64,000 bases of DNA from an uncultured Spirochaetales bacterium. Lineage in GTDB: Bacteria > Spirochaetota > Spirochaetia > Sphaerochaetales > Sphaerochaetaceae. A program made the translations under genes and the position numbers. The stretch is taken from assembly GCA_934271365.1 (NCBI GenBank), contig CAKQRI010000004.1:12852-76851 (forward strand). The letters are read 5' to 3'. Positions within the stretch are counted from its first letter, which is position 1. Each line of letters begins with the position of its first letter. The notes under the pieces were generated by a model, which had not been told where the DNA came from, did no database searches, and saw only the letters and a list, made by a program, of their open reading frames with translations. Shown piece after piece: positions 8,199 through 17,772 of this stretch.

Positions 8199-9599
8199 TC
8201 ATACATGAACACCGCTATCAAGCCATTTCCCTCTGATGAACCGGATGAAGAATATCACTCCTCTTGCCATCAGCTCTACAGTCATGCTCAGCCAGACTCC
8301 GACAACACCAAGGCTTCTTGTGAAAAGCAGCACAGAAAGGACCCTTATCCCCCACATTGTCACGACGCTTATTATAAAAGGGCCCTTGCTATCACCGGCG
8401 CCTCTGAGAGCTCCTGTAACAACAATGCTAAGCGCAAACAGGGGCTCTGCAAACGCAACAATCCGAAGGACCTTTGCCCCAAGCGCTATTACATCAGGTT
8501 CTTTTGTAAGCAGTCCAACGAGAGCTGGTGCGAATGCAAATAAAAGAGATGAAGTGATCAGGACAAGTGTTACAGCTAGTATTATGGCAATAGAAGCAAA
8601 TCGCTTTGCCATATCCTTACGCCCAGCTCCTATGCTCTGCCCGACCATAGCAGTAGCTGCAGATGAAATTCCATAAGCAGGAAGATAGCATATTCCCTCT
8701 GTCTGCACAGCGACATAATTTGCGGCAACGCTGACAGCACCCATCGAAGCAACAACAGCCGTCATGAGAATCTGAGCAAATGATATTGTCACACGTTCAA
8801 GTGCCGATGGAGTGCCAAGCTTCAGCATATTCATAAGGCATGTTCTGGAAAAACGCCATTCAGCATCCCCTCTGAGCCTCAGCTGACTCCTCCCCTTCAC
8901 GGTAACAGAAAGAAGGATAATGCCGACAACAGCAGTTGCAAGACCTGTCCCTATTGCAGCACCTCGAACGCCAAGGCCTGCTCCCCAGATGGTGATTGGA
9001 CCTAGCTTTCTTGATGGGTATATGAAGATGAAATTGAAGATAACATCAAGAACACACATCCCTATATTCATGAGGCTTGGGAGAAGGATATTGCCACTGC
9101 ATCTGAGATGCGATGAGAAAATTGCAGAAGCAAGAGAGAACGGGATGAATAATGCATATATCTGGAAATAAGCAGTAGCATCAGACCTGATTGAAGGATC
9201 TGCACCAAGCCAAGAAGGCAGCCTGAATCCGATAGCATAAGCTACAGCTGCCATGAAAATGCCGAAAAGCACATTGAATAGAATGCTCTCTACAACAACA
9301 GACCTTGCATTTCTCTCTTTTCCTGCACCAAGAAGCTGAGCAACCTGTACAGAGAAACCTAATGCAACAGAGCCAGAGATACCTCCTATAAGCCATGTAG
9401 TTGAGGCAACAACACCAATTGCTGCAGTTGCCTCATAGCCAATAGATCCGACCATTGCTGTATCTATATAGCTCATAGCTGTTCCTACAAGCTGCTCCAG
9501 AATAGCTGGAATTGATAGCGATAATACGAGAATTAGCTGATCCTTGCGTCCTACTGCACGGCCTTCCCGCATTGCCGCACTCATCTCAATCATGTTCAC
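8199..9599 (-). CDS. MATE family efflux transporter
   Basis: A 466-residue polytopic inner-membrane protein with about 12 hydrophobic segments in two similar halves, typical of Na+ or H+ coupled multidrug and toxin exporters (LSIPAILEQLVGTAMSYIDTAMVG near the N-terminus, matched by LGTPSALERVTISFAQILMTAVVASMG at the start of the second half). The longest frame begins at GTG; an ATG two codons later (9593) is equally possible, and no convincing Shine-Dalgarno is seen for either. It follows a second MATE gene by 42 nt in the same direction, so they may be co-transcribed. Substrate unknown. Confidence 0.88.
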   Translation of the reverse strand: MNMIEMSAAMREGRAVGRKDQLILVLSLSIPAILEQLVGTAMSYIDTAMVGSIGYEATAAIGVVASTTWLIGGISGSVALGFSVQVAQLLGAGKERNARSVVVESILFNVLFGIFMAAVAYAIGFRLPSWLGADPSIRSDATAYFQIYALFIPFSLASAIFSSHLRCSGNILLPSLMNIGMCVLDVIFNFIFIYPSRKLGPITIWGAGLGVRGAAIGTGLATAVVGIILLSVTVKGRSQLRLRGDAEWRFSRTCLMNMLKLGTPSALERVTISFAQILMTAVVASMGAVSVAANYVAVQTEGICYLPAYGISSAATAMVGQSIGAGRKDMAKRFASIAIILAVTLVLITSSLLFAFAPALVGLLTKEPDVIALGAKVLRIVAFAEPLFALSIVVTGALRGAGDSKGPFIISVVTMWGIRVLSVLLFTRSLGVVGVWLSMTVELMARGVIFFIRFIRGKWLDSGVHV

Positions 9600-9641
9600 A
9601 TGGCCGATTCTATACTGAGTTCAAGCCATGCTCAATAGGCT

Positions 9642-11006
9642 TTATGCAGTTTCGAGGAATTCACGTCTCCATCTGCCAGTATGATAGAAATAGAGCGACA
9701 CAATGGTTCCAAGCGTCCAGCCTACAGGCCAGGAAAGCCATATTCCTATCACGCCGCTGAAGTCTGGAATAAGAAGAGGAAGGAATTTCGAGAACCCATA
9801 AGCAAGCACAACACGCAGAATCAGATCTGTGAATGTTGCAATCATGAACTCCTTCATCGCTCCGCTTCCTCTGAGCACTCCATCAGAGATTATCTTCCAT
9901 AGAATGACAAGATAGAATGGTGATGCGATTCTGAAGAATGATATTCCAACATCTATTACAGCCTCATCTCCGCTATTCACAAAGAGCTTCATAACACTGC
10001 TTCCGGCAAAGATATAAATGGCACTTGCAGATAAGGCAAGTACCATGGCCATTAAGATAGCACCACGCCAGCCTTTTGTCACTCTATCCTGCTTGCCGGC
10101 CCCAAGATTCTGGGCTGTGAATGATGATACTCCATTTCCTATTGTCGTTATCGATGTGATTACAAGATTATTGAGCTTTATCGCAGCAGCATATCCTGCC
10201 ATGACAACAGCACCAAAGCTGTTTATTATGCTCTGAATCACAATATTCCCAACGCTGATGAATGACTGCTGCAGAATCGAAGGCACAGCAACGACAATTA
10301 TCTTTGATAGGATATGAGAAGAGAATACTGGTGCAGAGATGCCTTTTGTCACATTACGAAGCCTTTTCATCAGAGCAAGGCACGCAAGCAACGCAGATAC
10401 TCCCTGGCATAGGAACGTTGCCCATGCAACACCAGCAACCCCCATTCTGAAAGCTGTAACGAAAAGGATATCAACAGCAATATTCGCAGTAGAAGACAGA
10501 GCAAGGAAGATGAATGGAGTACGAGAGTCACCCATTGCCGTGAATATTCCTGTTGCAATGTTATAGAAGAACATGAAGACAAGGCCATAAGTGTATATAT
10601 CCAGATATAAAGCACTGTCTGCCATTGTCTCAGGAGGTGTATTTATAAGAGAAAGGAGAGGCTTTGTAAATATAATGCCAAAAAGTGTCAGCAGAGCAAC
10701 AACGATAGCCGTGAAAATGAAGGTGGTTGATATTGCACTCTTCATATCATCTAGCCTCTTTGCACCGAAATACTGGCTTATTATGACACTCGACCCCATA
10801 TTAAGTCCTGTTGCAAAAGCAAGGAAGATCAGCGTGATCTCGTAGCTATTGCCAACAGCAGCCAGAGCCTCTGCAGAGATGAACTTCCCAGCAACAAATG
10901 AATCTGCAATATTATAAAGCTGCTGGAAAAGCATTGAACCCAAAAGCGGGAGCGTAAACCGTATGATTACGCTGCGCTCATTCCCTATAGTCAGATCTTT
11001 ATTCAT
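9642..11006 (-). CDS. MATE family efflux transporter
   Basis: A 454-residue protein with about 12 transmembrane segments. The N-terminal IIRFTLPLLGSMLFQQLYNIADSFVAGKFISAEALAAVGNS is characteristic of the DinF-like/MATE branch found in Firmicutes and spirochaetes. Upstream of the shorter-gap neighbour at 8199-9599 and in the same direction. It is divergent from yidD across 110 nt. The substrate cannot be inferred. Confidence 0.9.
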   Translation of the reverse strand: MNKDLTIGNERSVIIRFTLPLLGSMLFQQLYNIADSFVAGKFISAEALAAVGNSYEITLIFLAFATGLNMGSSVIISQYFGAKRLDDMKSAISTTFIFTAIVVALLTLFGIIFTKPLLSLINTPPETMADSALYLDIYTYGLVFMFFYNIATGIFTAMGDSRTPFIFLALSSTANIAVDILFVTAFRMGVAGVAWATFLCQGVSALLACLALMKRLRNVTKGISAPVFSSHILSKIIVVAVPSILQQSFISVGNIVIQSIINSFGAVVMAGYAAAIKLNNLVITSITTIGNGVSSFTAQNLGAGKQDRVTKGWRGAILMAMVLALSASAIYIFAGSSVMKLFVNSGDEAVIDVGISFFRIASPFYLVILWKIISDGVLRGSGAMKEFMIATFTDLILRVVLAYGFSKFLPLLIPDFSGVIGIWLSWPVGWTLGTIVSLYFYHTGRWRREFLETA

Positions 11007-11080
11007 AACGATTAGAAAATATACCTAAAAAAGAAAAAATTAAAGTGTCAATTCAGTGCTGAAAATGCACGCGAAAGAAC

Positions 11081-11109
11081 TTCAAACAGAATGAGCTATC
11101 ATATATCAT
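11081..11109 (+). promoter_or_regulatory. Candidate promoter of yidD, placing the start codon at the transcript end
   Basis: TTCAAA (11081-11086) and TATCAT (11104-11109) are 17 nt apart. The -10 box ends only 7 nt before the yidD ATG, and no Shine-Dalgarno is visible, so the mRNA may be leaderless. Confidence 0.45.
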
Positions 11110-11116
11110 TGGACTC

Positions 11117-11422
11117 ATGAAGAATATAATCAGGAAAGCATTTCTCATCCCTGTATACATATACAAATACTGCATATCCCCATTCACTCCACCATCATGC
11201 CGCTATATACCATCATGTTCTTCATATTTTATCGAAAGCGTAATGAGATTCGGGATAATAAGAGGCACCATATCTGGATGTGCCCGTCTCATAAGATGCA
11301 GGGGAAGATATTTCGGAGGTCCAGATCCTGTACCAGAAGAGTGGTCTTTAAGTGCAATAAGAAATGAATTCAGAGCCAGAAGAAAGCCGAAAGGCTTTGA
11401 TAAGGAAGTAAAGCCGAACTGA
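11117..11422 (+). CDS. yidD: YidD family membrane protein insertion efficiency factor
   Basis: A 101-residue small basic protein with the family pattern IYKYCISPFTPPSCRYIPSCSSYFIESVMRFG and the ending FGGPDPVPEEW. YidD proteins associate with the inner membrane and assist YidC-dependent insertion. It is not next to rpmH, rnpA or yidC here, unlike in many genomes. The C-terminal tail after EEW is hydrophilic. It converges with the uridine kinase gene, their stop codons adjoining at 11422/11423. Confidence 0.9.
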   Translation: MKNIIRKAFLIPVYIYKYCISPFTPPSCRYIPSCSSYFIESVMRFGIIRGTISGCARLIRCRGRYFGGPDPVPEEWSLSAIRNEFRARRKPKGFDKEVKPN

Positions 11423-12034
11423 TCACTCCTGGCTGCAGACTGCATCAACAAATGAGAATAGGACATTCATTGCTTTATCGTTATATCCACCCTCTGGAAT
11501 GATAAGATCAGCAAATGCCCTGCAGGGTTCTATGAAATTATAGTGGCCAGGCCTGACGACTTTAGTATATTGCTCGATTACGGACTCAACAGTACGTCCT
11601 CTTTCCTTCACATCACGCTGAAGCCTCCTGATGAAGCGTATGTCAGCAGGAGTATCAACATAGAGTTTTAGATCAAGAAGATCTCTTATCCTCTCATCAT
11701 AGAAAATCATAAGACCATCTACAATAATGAGCTTTGAGGGCTCTACTCTGACAGTTTCCTCGCTTCTTCTATGATGAACAAAATCATACTGAGGCATAAT
11801 GCATGGTCTGCCATTTTTGAGATCATCCAGATTCGAGAGCATCAGATCCATATCGAAGGCATCCGGATGATCGAAATTGTAAGCAGTTATATTGCTATTA
11901 CTGATATAAGGAGCACTCTTATAGTAGTTATCCTGAGCAATTAGAACAGCATCAGGATGAGTCTCCTTAATTCTTTTTACAACAGTGGATTTACCACTTC
12001 CAGAACCACCAGTAATACCAATAAGCTTTGCCAT
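11423..12034 (-). CDS. udk: Uridine kinase-like P-loop kinase
   Basis: 203 residues. The Walker A motif GGSGSGKST (residues 9-17), QDNYYKSAPY, the YNFDHPDAFD substrate loop and RRLQRDVKERGRT lid are those of the uridine kinase/phosphoribulokinase family. It should phosphorylate uridine or cytidine in pyrimidine salvage, consistent with the nucleoside uptake operon elsewhere in the window. It is the last gene of the ftsH-lepA-udk run, 13 nt after lepA, with a GAGG ribosome site. Confidence 0.85.
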   Translation of the reverse strand: MAKLIGITGGSGSGKSTVVKRIKETHPDAVLIAQDNYYKSAPYISNSNITAYNFDHPDAFDMDLMLSNLDDLKNGRPCIMPQYDFVHHRRSEETVRVEPSKLIIVDGLMIFYDERIRDLLDLKLYVDTPADIRFIRRLQRDVKERGRTVESVIEQYTKVVRPGHYNFIEPCRAFADLIIPEGGYNDKAMNVLFSFVDAVCSQE

Positions 12035-12047
12035 TTAACAACCTCTA

Positions 12048-13859
12048 TCAGGAATTCTCATCATCTGTCTTGAGAACAGCAAGGAATGCAGACTGAGGAA
12101 TCTCAACATTTCCAACCATCTTCATCCTCTTTTTTCCTTCTTTCTGCTTTTCAAGAAGCTTCCTCTTTCTTGAGATATCTCCGCCATAACACTTAGCTGT
12201 CACATCCTTTCTGAATGCAGAGATAGTCTCTCTTGAAATGATGCTGCCACCAATAGCCGCCTGGATTGCAATCTTGAACTGCTGACGTGGAATCTCGCCT
12301 TTTAGTCGTTCTACGACCTGCCTTCCCCTTGTCTGGGCATTTCCCTTGAAAACAAGCTGGGAAAGAGCATCTACAGGATCGCCATTGACAAGGATATCCA
12401 TTCTGACAAGCTCTGTCGGCTTATAGCCTATGACATTGTAATCAAAAGAAGCATATCCACGGGATATCGATTTAAGCCTATCATAGAAATCAAAGAGAAC
12501 CTCAGCAAGTGGCATCTCATATATCAGCTCTACTCTTTTCTCATCGAGATAGTTCATTGCACTCTGAACTCCGCGCTTTTCAAGACATAGAGTGATTATA
12601 GGACCAACGAACTGGGTTGGTGTGATTATAGATGCACTTATGTAAGGCTCTTCAGTACTCTCTATTCTCATCGGATCAGGGTACTCCAGAGGATTATCGA
12701 TATGAAGCGTCTCACCATTCTTCATGTGGACAATATATCGTACTGATGGAGATGTGAATACAATTGATAGATCAAATTCACGCTCAATTCTCTCCTGGAT
12801 TACCTCAAGATGAAGCATTCCAAGGAATCCGCATCTGAATCCAAAGCCGAGAGCAGCGGAGTTATCCTTTTCATAAATAAGTGAAGCATCATTGAGCTTA
12901 AGACGCTCTATAGCTTCCTGAAGCTCCTCATAATCATTAGAATCAACCGGATAGATAGATGAGAATACAACAGGCTTAACTTCCTTGAATCCAGGGAGCG
13001 GAGATTCTGCTGGATTTGCCTTAAGAGTGACAGTATCACCAACACGTATATCGCTTATTGTCTTTATACCTGCAATGAAATATCCTACATCCCCAGCAGC
13101 AAGCTCCTGCTTGGATGCTAGAGTTAGCTGGAAAATACCTAGATCTTCTATCTGATACTCAGCACCAGAGTGCATGAAGACAATGGTATCCCCTTTCCTC
13201 ATCCTGCCTGCAAAAATCCTTGCATGAACGATAACACCACGATATGGATCATAGTGAGAATCGAATATCAAAGCCTGAAGCGGCTCATCATACGATTCTT
13301 CAGGTGCTGGTATATAATTTACTATAGCCTCAAAAAGTGCATCAACACCTTCTCCTGTCTTTGCTGAAACAAGCTGCGCCATATCAGGATCAAGACCTAG
13401 ATCATGGTCAATCTGATGCAGGCAAGACGGAATATCAGCACTTGGAAGATCTATCTTATTTATTACTGGGATAATCTCAAGATTATGTTCCATCGCAAGG
13501 TAGAGATTCGCAAGAGTCTGAGCCTCGACGCCCTGTGATGCATCAATCAATAGAAGAGCACCTTCACATGAAGATATTGCTCTGGAGACTTCATATGTAA
13601 AGTCAACATGCCCCGGGGTATCAACAAGATTCAGCTCATAATCCTCGCCATTAGCTGCTTTGTAGGGAATTGTTACAGCCTGGCTCTTTATTGTGATTCC
13701 ACGCTCTCTTTCAATGTCCATATTATCAAGGATCTGCGTCTGAAGCGGACCTCTTGATGTTACGATCTTTGCTTTCTCAATAAAGCGATCAGCAAGCGTT
13801 GACTTGCCATGATCGATATGTGCGATTATGCAGAAATTCCTTTTATGCTTTATATCCAT
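12048..13859 (-). CDS. lepA: Elongation factor 4 (LepA)
   Basis: A 603-residue translational GTPase that acts on stalled or post-translocation ribosomes. G1 is AHIDHGKST (residues 13-21), followed by GITIKSQAV, DTPGHVDF and NKIDLP. The C-terminal domain unique to EF4 ends in KRKLLEKQKEGKKRMKMVGNVEIPQSAFLAVL. The ATG directly abuts the ftsH stop codon, indicating co-translation. Confidence 0.97.
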   Translation of the reverse strand: MDIKHKRNFCIIAHIDHGKSTLADRFIEKAKIVTSRGPLQTQILDNMDIERERGITIKSQAVTIPYKAANGEDYELNLVDTPGHVDFTYEVSRAISSCEGALLLIDASQGVEAQTLANLYLAMEHNLEIIPVINKIDLPSADIPSCLHQIDHDLGLDPDMAQLVSAKTGEGVDALFEAIVNYIPAPEESYDEPLQALIFDSHYDPYRGVIVHARIFAGRMRKGDTIVFMHSGAEYQIEDLGIFQLTLASKQELAAGDVGYFIAGIKTISDIRVGDTVTLKANPAESPLPGFKEVKPVVFSSIYPVDSNDYEELQEAIERLKLNDASLIYEKDNSAALGFGFRCGFLGMLHLEVIQERIEREFDLSIVFTSPSVRYIVHMKNGETLHIDNPLEYPDPMRIESTEEPYISASIITPTQFVGPIITLCLEKRGVQSAMNYLDEKRVELIYEMPLAEVLFDFYDRLKSISRGYASFDYNVIGYKPTELVRMDILVNGDPVDALSQLVFKGNAQTRGRQVVERLKGEIPRQQFKIAIQAAIGGSIISRETISAFRKDVTAKCYGGDISRKRKLLEKQKEGKKRMKMVGNVEIPQSAFLAVLKTDDENS

Positions 13860-15899
13860 TTACTTCAGATCCGTTACGTGTTTAACTGCAGGGAACCCAA
13901 ACATCTCCCTAATTTCAGCATCAGAAAGCGTTTCCTTCTCAACAAGAGCTTCTGTAAGCATATCAAGCTGATCCCTGTGCTCACTTATTATTGCCTTTGT
14001 CTCATCCATGCATCTATCAAGTATTCCATGAATCTCACTGTCAATCTTCCTAGCTGTTTCCTCGCTATAATCCTTATGCTGCGCAATCTCCCTGCCAAGG
14101 AACAGAGGCTCATCATCATTTGCAAGAGAGATGAATCCCAATGATGACATACCAAACTCAGTGACCATTCTATGAGCAAGATCCGTAGCCTGCTTTATAT
14201 CATTAGAAGTACCGGTTGTTGTCTCCCCATAGACAATCTCCTCTGCGACATATCCACCCATGCAGACCTTGATCCTGTCTTCAAGATAAGAACGTGTCAA
14301 AGTATAGCTCTCCTTCTCTGGAAGGCTCATAGTAAGTCCAAGTGCTCTGCCGTGAGGGATGATTGTAACCTTATGGAGAGGATCAACATGCTTTAGATAG
14401 TAGTGAAGAATCTTATGACCAGCCTCATGATATGCAGTAGCCTTCTTCTCATCAGCTGTCATATATACACTGTTTCTTGCGACTCCAAGCAGGATCTTAT
14501 CTCTTGCCTGCTCAAAATCAGACATAGAAACCTCCTTGCGATCGGCTCTTGCTGCAAACAGTGCTGCCTCATTCACAAGGTTAGCAAGATCAGCTCCACT
14601 TGTACCAGGTGTTGCCCTTGCAATTCGATCAAGTTCAACTTCTGATGTAAGATGAACCCTCTTTGTGTGTATTCTAAGAATATCAAGCCTTTCCTGCACG
14701 TCAGGAAGTGCAACTGTAACCTGTCTATCAAAGCGTCCTGGCCTCAGAAGAGCAGGATCAAGGACATCTGGTCTGTTTGTCGCAGCTATGACTATTACAC
14801 CAGGTTCTGCTGAGAATCCATCCATCTCAACAAGCATCTGGTTAAGAGTCTGCTCTCTCTCATCATGACCACCGCCTAAACCAGCACCACGGGCTCTGCC
14901 AACAGCATCAAGCTCATCAATGAAGATGATACATGGAGCACTCTTTCTTGCCTGTTCGAAAAGATCTCTGACTCTAGCGGCACCCATACCTACAAACATC
15001 TCAACAAAATCAGAGCCTGATGTATGCAGGAATGTAACGCCAGCTTCTCCTGCTACAGCACGGGCAAGAAGGGTCTTACCTGTTCCTGGAGGGCCAACAA
15101 GGAGAACTCCTTTTGGTATCTTTGCACCAATCTCTACGAACTTCTTTGGCTTTTTCAGGAAATCTACAACTTCCTGAAGCTCAAACTTAGCTTCTTTCTG
15201 TCCAGCAACATCTGCAAATGTGACATTGTTGTCCTTCTTGGAATATTCTTTAGCAAGAGACTTGCCCAGTCCTCCCATCATCTTTCCGCCACCCATAGCA
15301 CCAGATGATCGCATCATCACATACATCAGAATGAAGAATATAATCCAAGGCAGAAGCTGAATAACAATATACCAGATCGGAGTTGTCTCCAATGAACCTG
15401 ACACTGGCACACCTGATGAGAGGAGCCTTGACATCAGCTGCGGATCTGAATATGGGATCCTTGCACTTCTTTCCACTCCATCTGCAGTTGAAAATTTTAT
15501 GAGAGAACCGCCAACAACATTTATGCTGCTGACTTTTCCACTATCAACATATGAGATGAAATCTGAATAGCTAGTCTCTACACTCTTAACATTTGAATTT
15601 GAGAAGAAAATAGCGAAGAAAGAGAAAATCAGTATAAGTACAGCTAAAAATGCGAGTCTATTACGCTTTCCGCCTTTGAATCCGCCCCTTCCGCCAGGGC
15701 CACCATTAGAGCCCCAGTACCTGTACTCATCATACATGTTCTTCTTATCTTCTTTAGGCGGCTCTTTATCTTCATTCTTCTTTCCGCTGTTATCATCAGC
15801 CTTTTCAGGCTCTTTCTTTTCAGGCTCTGAGGAATCTTTCTCAACTGCTTCAGCCTCGATCACTTCCTCATCCTTCTTGATATCTTCTTTATCGTCCAT
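13860..15899 (-). CDS. ftsH: ATP-dependent zinc metalloprotease FtsH
   Basis: A 679-residue membrane-bound AAA+ protease that degrades damaged membrane proteins and short-lived regulators. Order: an unusually long, charged cytoplasmic N-terminus (about 80 residues, Glu/Lys-rich then Gly-rich), TM1 at about 82-99, a periplasmic loop, TM2 at about 177-196, Walker A GPPGTGKT (269-276), Walker B IIFIDELDAVG (about 324-334), arginine fingers in RPGRFDRQ and the zinc site HEAGH (491-495). It has its own candidate promoter (15941-15969) although it follows tilS in the same direction. An AAAGGA ribosome site precedes the ATG. Confidence 0.97.
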   Translation of the reverse strand: MDDKEDIKKDEEVIEAEAVEKDSSEPEKKEPEKADDNSGKKNEDKEPPKEDKKNMYDEYRYWGSNGGPGGRGGFKGGKRNRLAFLAVLILIFSFFAIFFSNSNVKSVETSYSDFISYVDSGKVSSINVVGGSLIKFSTADGVERSARIPYSDPQLMSRLLSSGVPVSGSLETTPIWYIVIQLLPWIIFFILMYVMMRSSGAMGGGKMMGGLGKSLAKEYSKKDNNVTFADVAGQKEAKFELQEVVDFLKKPKKFVEIGAKIPKGVLLVGPPGTGKTLLARAVAGEAGVTFLHTSGSDFVEMFVGMGAARVRDLFEQARKSAPCIIFIDELDAVGRARGAGLGGGHDEREQTLNQMLVEMDGFSAEPGVIVIAATNRPDVLDPALLRPGRFDRQVTVALPDVQERLDILRIHTKRVHLTSEVELDRIARATPGTSGADLANLVNEAALFAARADRKEVSMSDFEQARDKILLGVARNSVYMTADEKKATAYHEAGHKILHYYLKHVDPLHKVTIIPHGRALGLTMSLPEKESYTLTRSYLEDRIKVCMGGYVAEEIVYGETTTGTSNDIKQATDLAHRMVTEFGMSSLGFISLANDDEPLFLGREIAQHKDYSEETARKIDSEIHGILDRCMDETKAIISEHRDQLDMLTEALVEKETLSDAEIREMFGFPAVKHVTDLK

Positions 15900-15940
15900 C
15901 AGGATTCCTTTATATTATTTATTTGTAGTCAATCTTCATA

Positions 15941-15969
15941 ATGATAGCTACAAAAAGAAAAACCAACAA
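15941..15969 (-). promoter_or_regulatory. Candidate promoter of ftsH-lepA-udk
   Basis: On the minus strand TTGTTG (15964-15969) and TATCAT (15941-15946) are 17 nt apart, in the 90-nt gap between tilS and ftsH. It would let ftsH be expressed independently of the L25-pth-tilS operon. Confidence 0.5.
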
Positions 15970-15989
15970 GTATAGCAGATATCATCTAT

Positions 15990-17264
15990 CTATATCATTT
16001 TGATAGATATGGGTGTGCCTTTCCTTCCTATAAAGCGCCTTGAAATCCTATCACGCCCACCAAATATCCTGCCAAATACAGCCACAATTCCATTCTCATC
16101 CTCAAGAACAATCGATGAAGGAATCCTATATTCCTTTTCGAGCTCCGATATCTTCCTACGCCCATCCTTAAGCTCAATCACATCACCTATCCGGCTGCTT
16201 CTGACAACAGCAGAGGCTGATATGATTGATTCATCAATCAGAAGTGTCCGCTCATCTTCCTTCTCCTCCGATAGGAGGAATGGACCAAATGATGAAAGTC
16301 CCGAATAAGGGACAGCGAAATCCCACACAGCTGGATATATTCGGATTTTATCCTTCATGAAATAAAAATTCATGGAAGAGGAAAGGATTCTGCCCCTTCC
16401 TTCTCTGGCTTTCTCCTTAATGCTTTCTATAAAGCTTCTTGATACCCTTTCACTATTATTGAAATAAGCATTCACCCGAAATATTGCATTGTCTATAGCC
16501 ATGCCATCTGAAGCAATGAAATCATCTCTTCGGATCTCTGCAAAATATGAAAAAGAGATATTTATGCTATGGCTGAAGCGCTCATTTATAGCTGCAACAT
16601 CTGAACTGATTTTAGAGAACAGAACTCTTTCCTTCTCACTTATCAGAGGAATTATATTATGACGTATGAAATTGCGTTTGTAATTAGTATCACTATTAGT
16701 TGAATCTTCTGACCAGACAAGGCCTTCACTCCTCAATAGCTCCATGATATCGGATTTCGCAGTTCTGAGAAGAGGCCGTATCTTCACACCATCTCTTTCC
16801 TTGATTCCTGAAAGCGAATAGAAAGGTGCAGAATCAAGAAGCCTCATTATCATGCTTTCTATCTGATCTTCTCTATGATGAGCTGTCAGTATGTAGTCAA
16901 AGCCATTAAGCCTTCTGTAGTTCTCTAGCTTTTCATATCTCAGCTTTCTTGCAGCAGCTTCTGTCCCGCATTTATCAGAAGCAGAAAGAGCCTCTACTTC
17001 ACCCTCATCCAAAGACAGCACAGAGAATCTGATTCCGAGCCACTCTGCATTCTTCCTATTAAGCATTATCTCAGCAGAAATCTCTTCTTCACCTCTGATC
17101 CTATGATTCACATAAACAGCTGCAGTTCTATCCATTGCTACAGCAGATAGAATGAATAAAAGAGCCAGTGAATCAGAACCTCCAGAGAAAGCTACAAGAA
17201 GCTTTCCAGACTCTGGAATTGAATTAAGCACTGAATGAATTAGCTTTCTGGATGATTCTTTCAA
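15990..17264 (-). CDS. tilS: tRNA(Ile)-lysidine synthetase
   Basis: A 424-residue PP-loop ATPase that converts C34 of tRNA-Ile(CAU) to lysidine so that it reads AUA. The PP-loop is LVAFSGGSDSLALL (SGGSDS at 27-32); LTAHHREDQIESMIMRL and the SNSDTNYKRNFIRHNIIP segment are also typical. The start is TTG at 17264, inside pth; an AGGAGA Shine-Dalgarno 8-9 nt upstream supports it and gives a 41-nt overlap with pth, suggesting coupled translation. The C-terminal recognition domain is present. Confidence 0.93.
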   Translation of the reverse strand: MKESSRKLIHSVLNSIPESGKLLVAFSGGSDSLALLFILSAVAMDRTAAVYVNHRIRGEEEISAEIMLNRKNAEWLGIRFSVLSLDEGEVEALSASDKCGTEAAARKLRYEKLENYRRLNGFDYILTAHHREDQIESMIMRLLDSAPFYSLSGIKERDGVKIRPLLRTAKSDIMELLRSEGLVWSEDSTNSDTNYKRNFIRHNIIPLISEKERVLFSKISSDVAAINERFSHSINISFSYFAEIRRDDFIASDGMAIDNAIFRVNAYFNNSERVSRSFIESIKEKAREGRGRILSSSMNFYFMKDKIRIYPAVWDFAVPYSGLSSFGPFLLSEEKEDERTLLIDESIISASAVVRSSRIGDVIELKDGRRKISELEKEYRIPSSIVLEDENGIVAVFGRIFGGRDRISRRFIGRKGTPISIKMI

Positions 17265-17772
17265 GGCTTTCTTCTCCTGTTATAATCTCAAGAACAGCAG
17301 AAGTTGCCATATCTTCTGCTTTCCCAATAAGTGCAGAATCCTCATCTGATGGGCAAGATAGCACATAATCAGGAACAGAGATGCCTTCAGGAGGCCTTCC
17401 TACTCCGATATATATCCTTATGAAGTCTTCTCCATAACTGCTGATTATAGACTTCAGACCATTATGCCCCGCACTGCCACCTTTTGTTCTTATCCTAATC
17501 CGTCCAGGAGGAAGATCCATCTGGTCTACAATCACAATGACTCTGTCTCCATCTTTTACGAGTTCCGGAAATATCTCGCCACTGCAATTCATATAGGTAA
17601 GAGGCTCTACCAGAGTATTTCCATCAAACGAGGCTGTCTTATAACGACAGAAGCAGCGCTTTCTGAGCTTTAAGCCCTTCAGCGCTGCTACCTTTTCGAC
17701 TGTCTGAAAGCCCGCATTATGCCGCGTTCCAGAATACTCTGGCCCTGGATTTCCAAGACCAAAGATAAGCAT
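17224..17772 (-). CDS. pth: Peptidyl-tRNA hydrolase
   Basis: 182 residues. It releases peptides from peptidyl-tRNAs that drop off ribosomes. Family motifs GLGNPGPEYSGTRHNAGF (Asn8, catalytic His18), VEPLTYMNCSGE and GGSAGHNGLKSI are intact. Its ATG shares one base with the L25 stop codon (TAATG), the widespread ctc-pth gene order. Confidence 0.97.
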   Translation of the reverse strand: MLIFGLGNPGPEYSGTRHNAGFQTVEKVAALKGLKLRKRCFCRYKTASFDGNTLVEPLTYMNCSGEIFPELVKDGDRVIVIVDQMDLPPGRIRIRTKGGSAGHNGLKSIISSYGEDFIRIYIGVGRPPEGISVPDYVLSCPSDEDSALIGKAEDMATSAVLEIITGEESLERIIQKANSFSA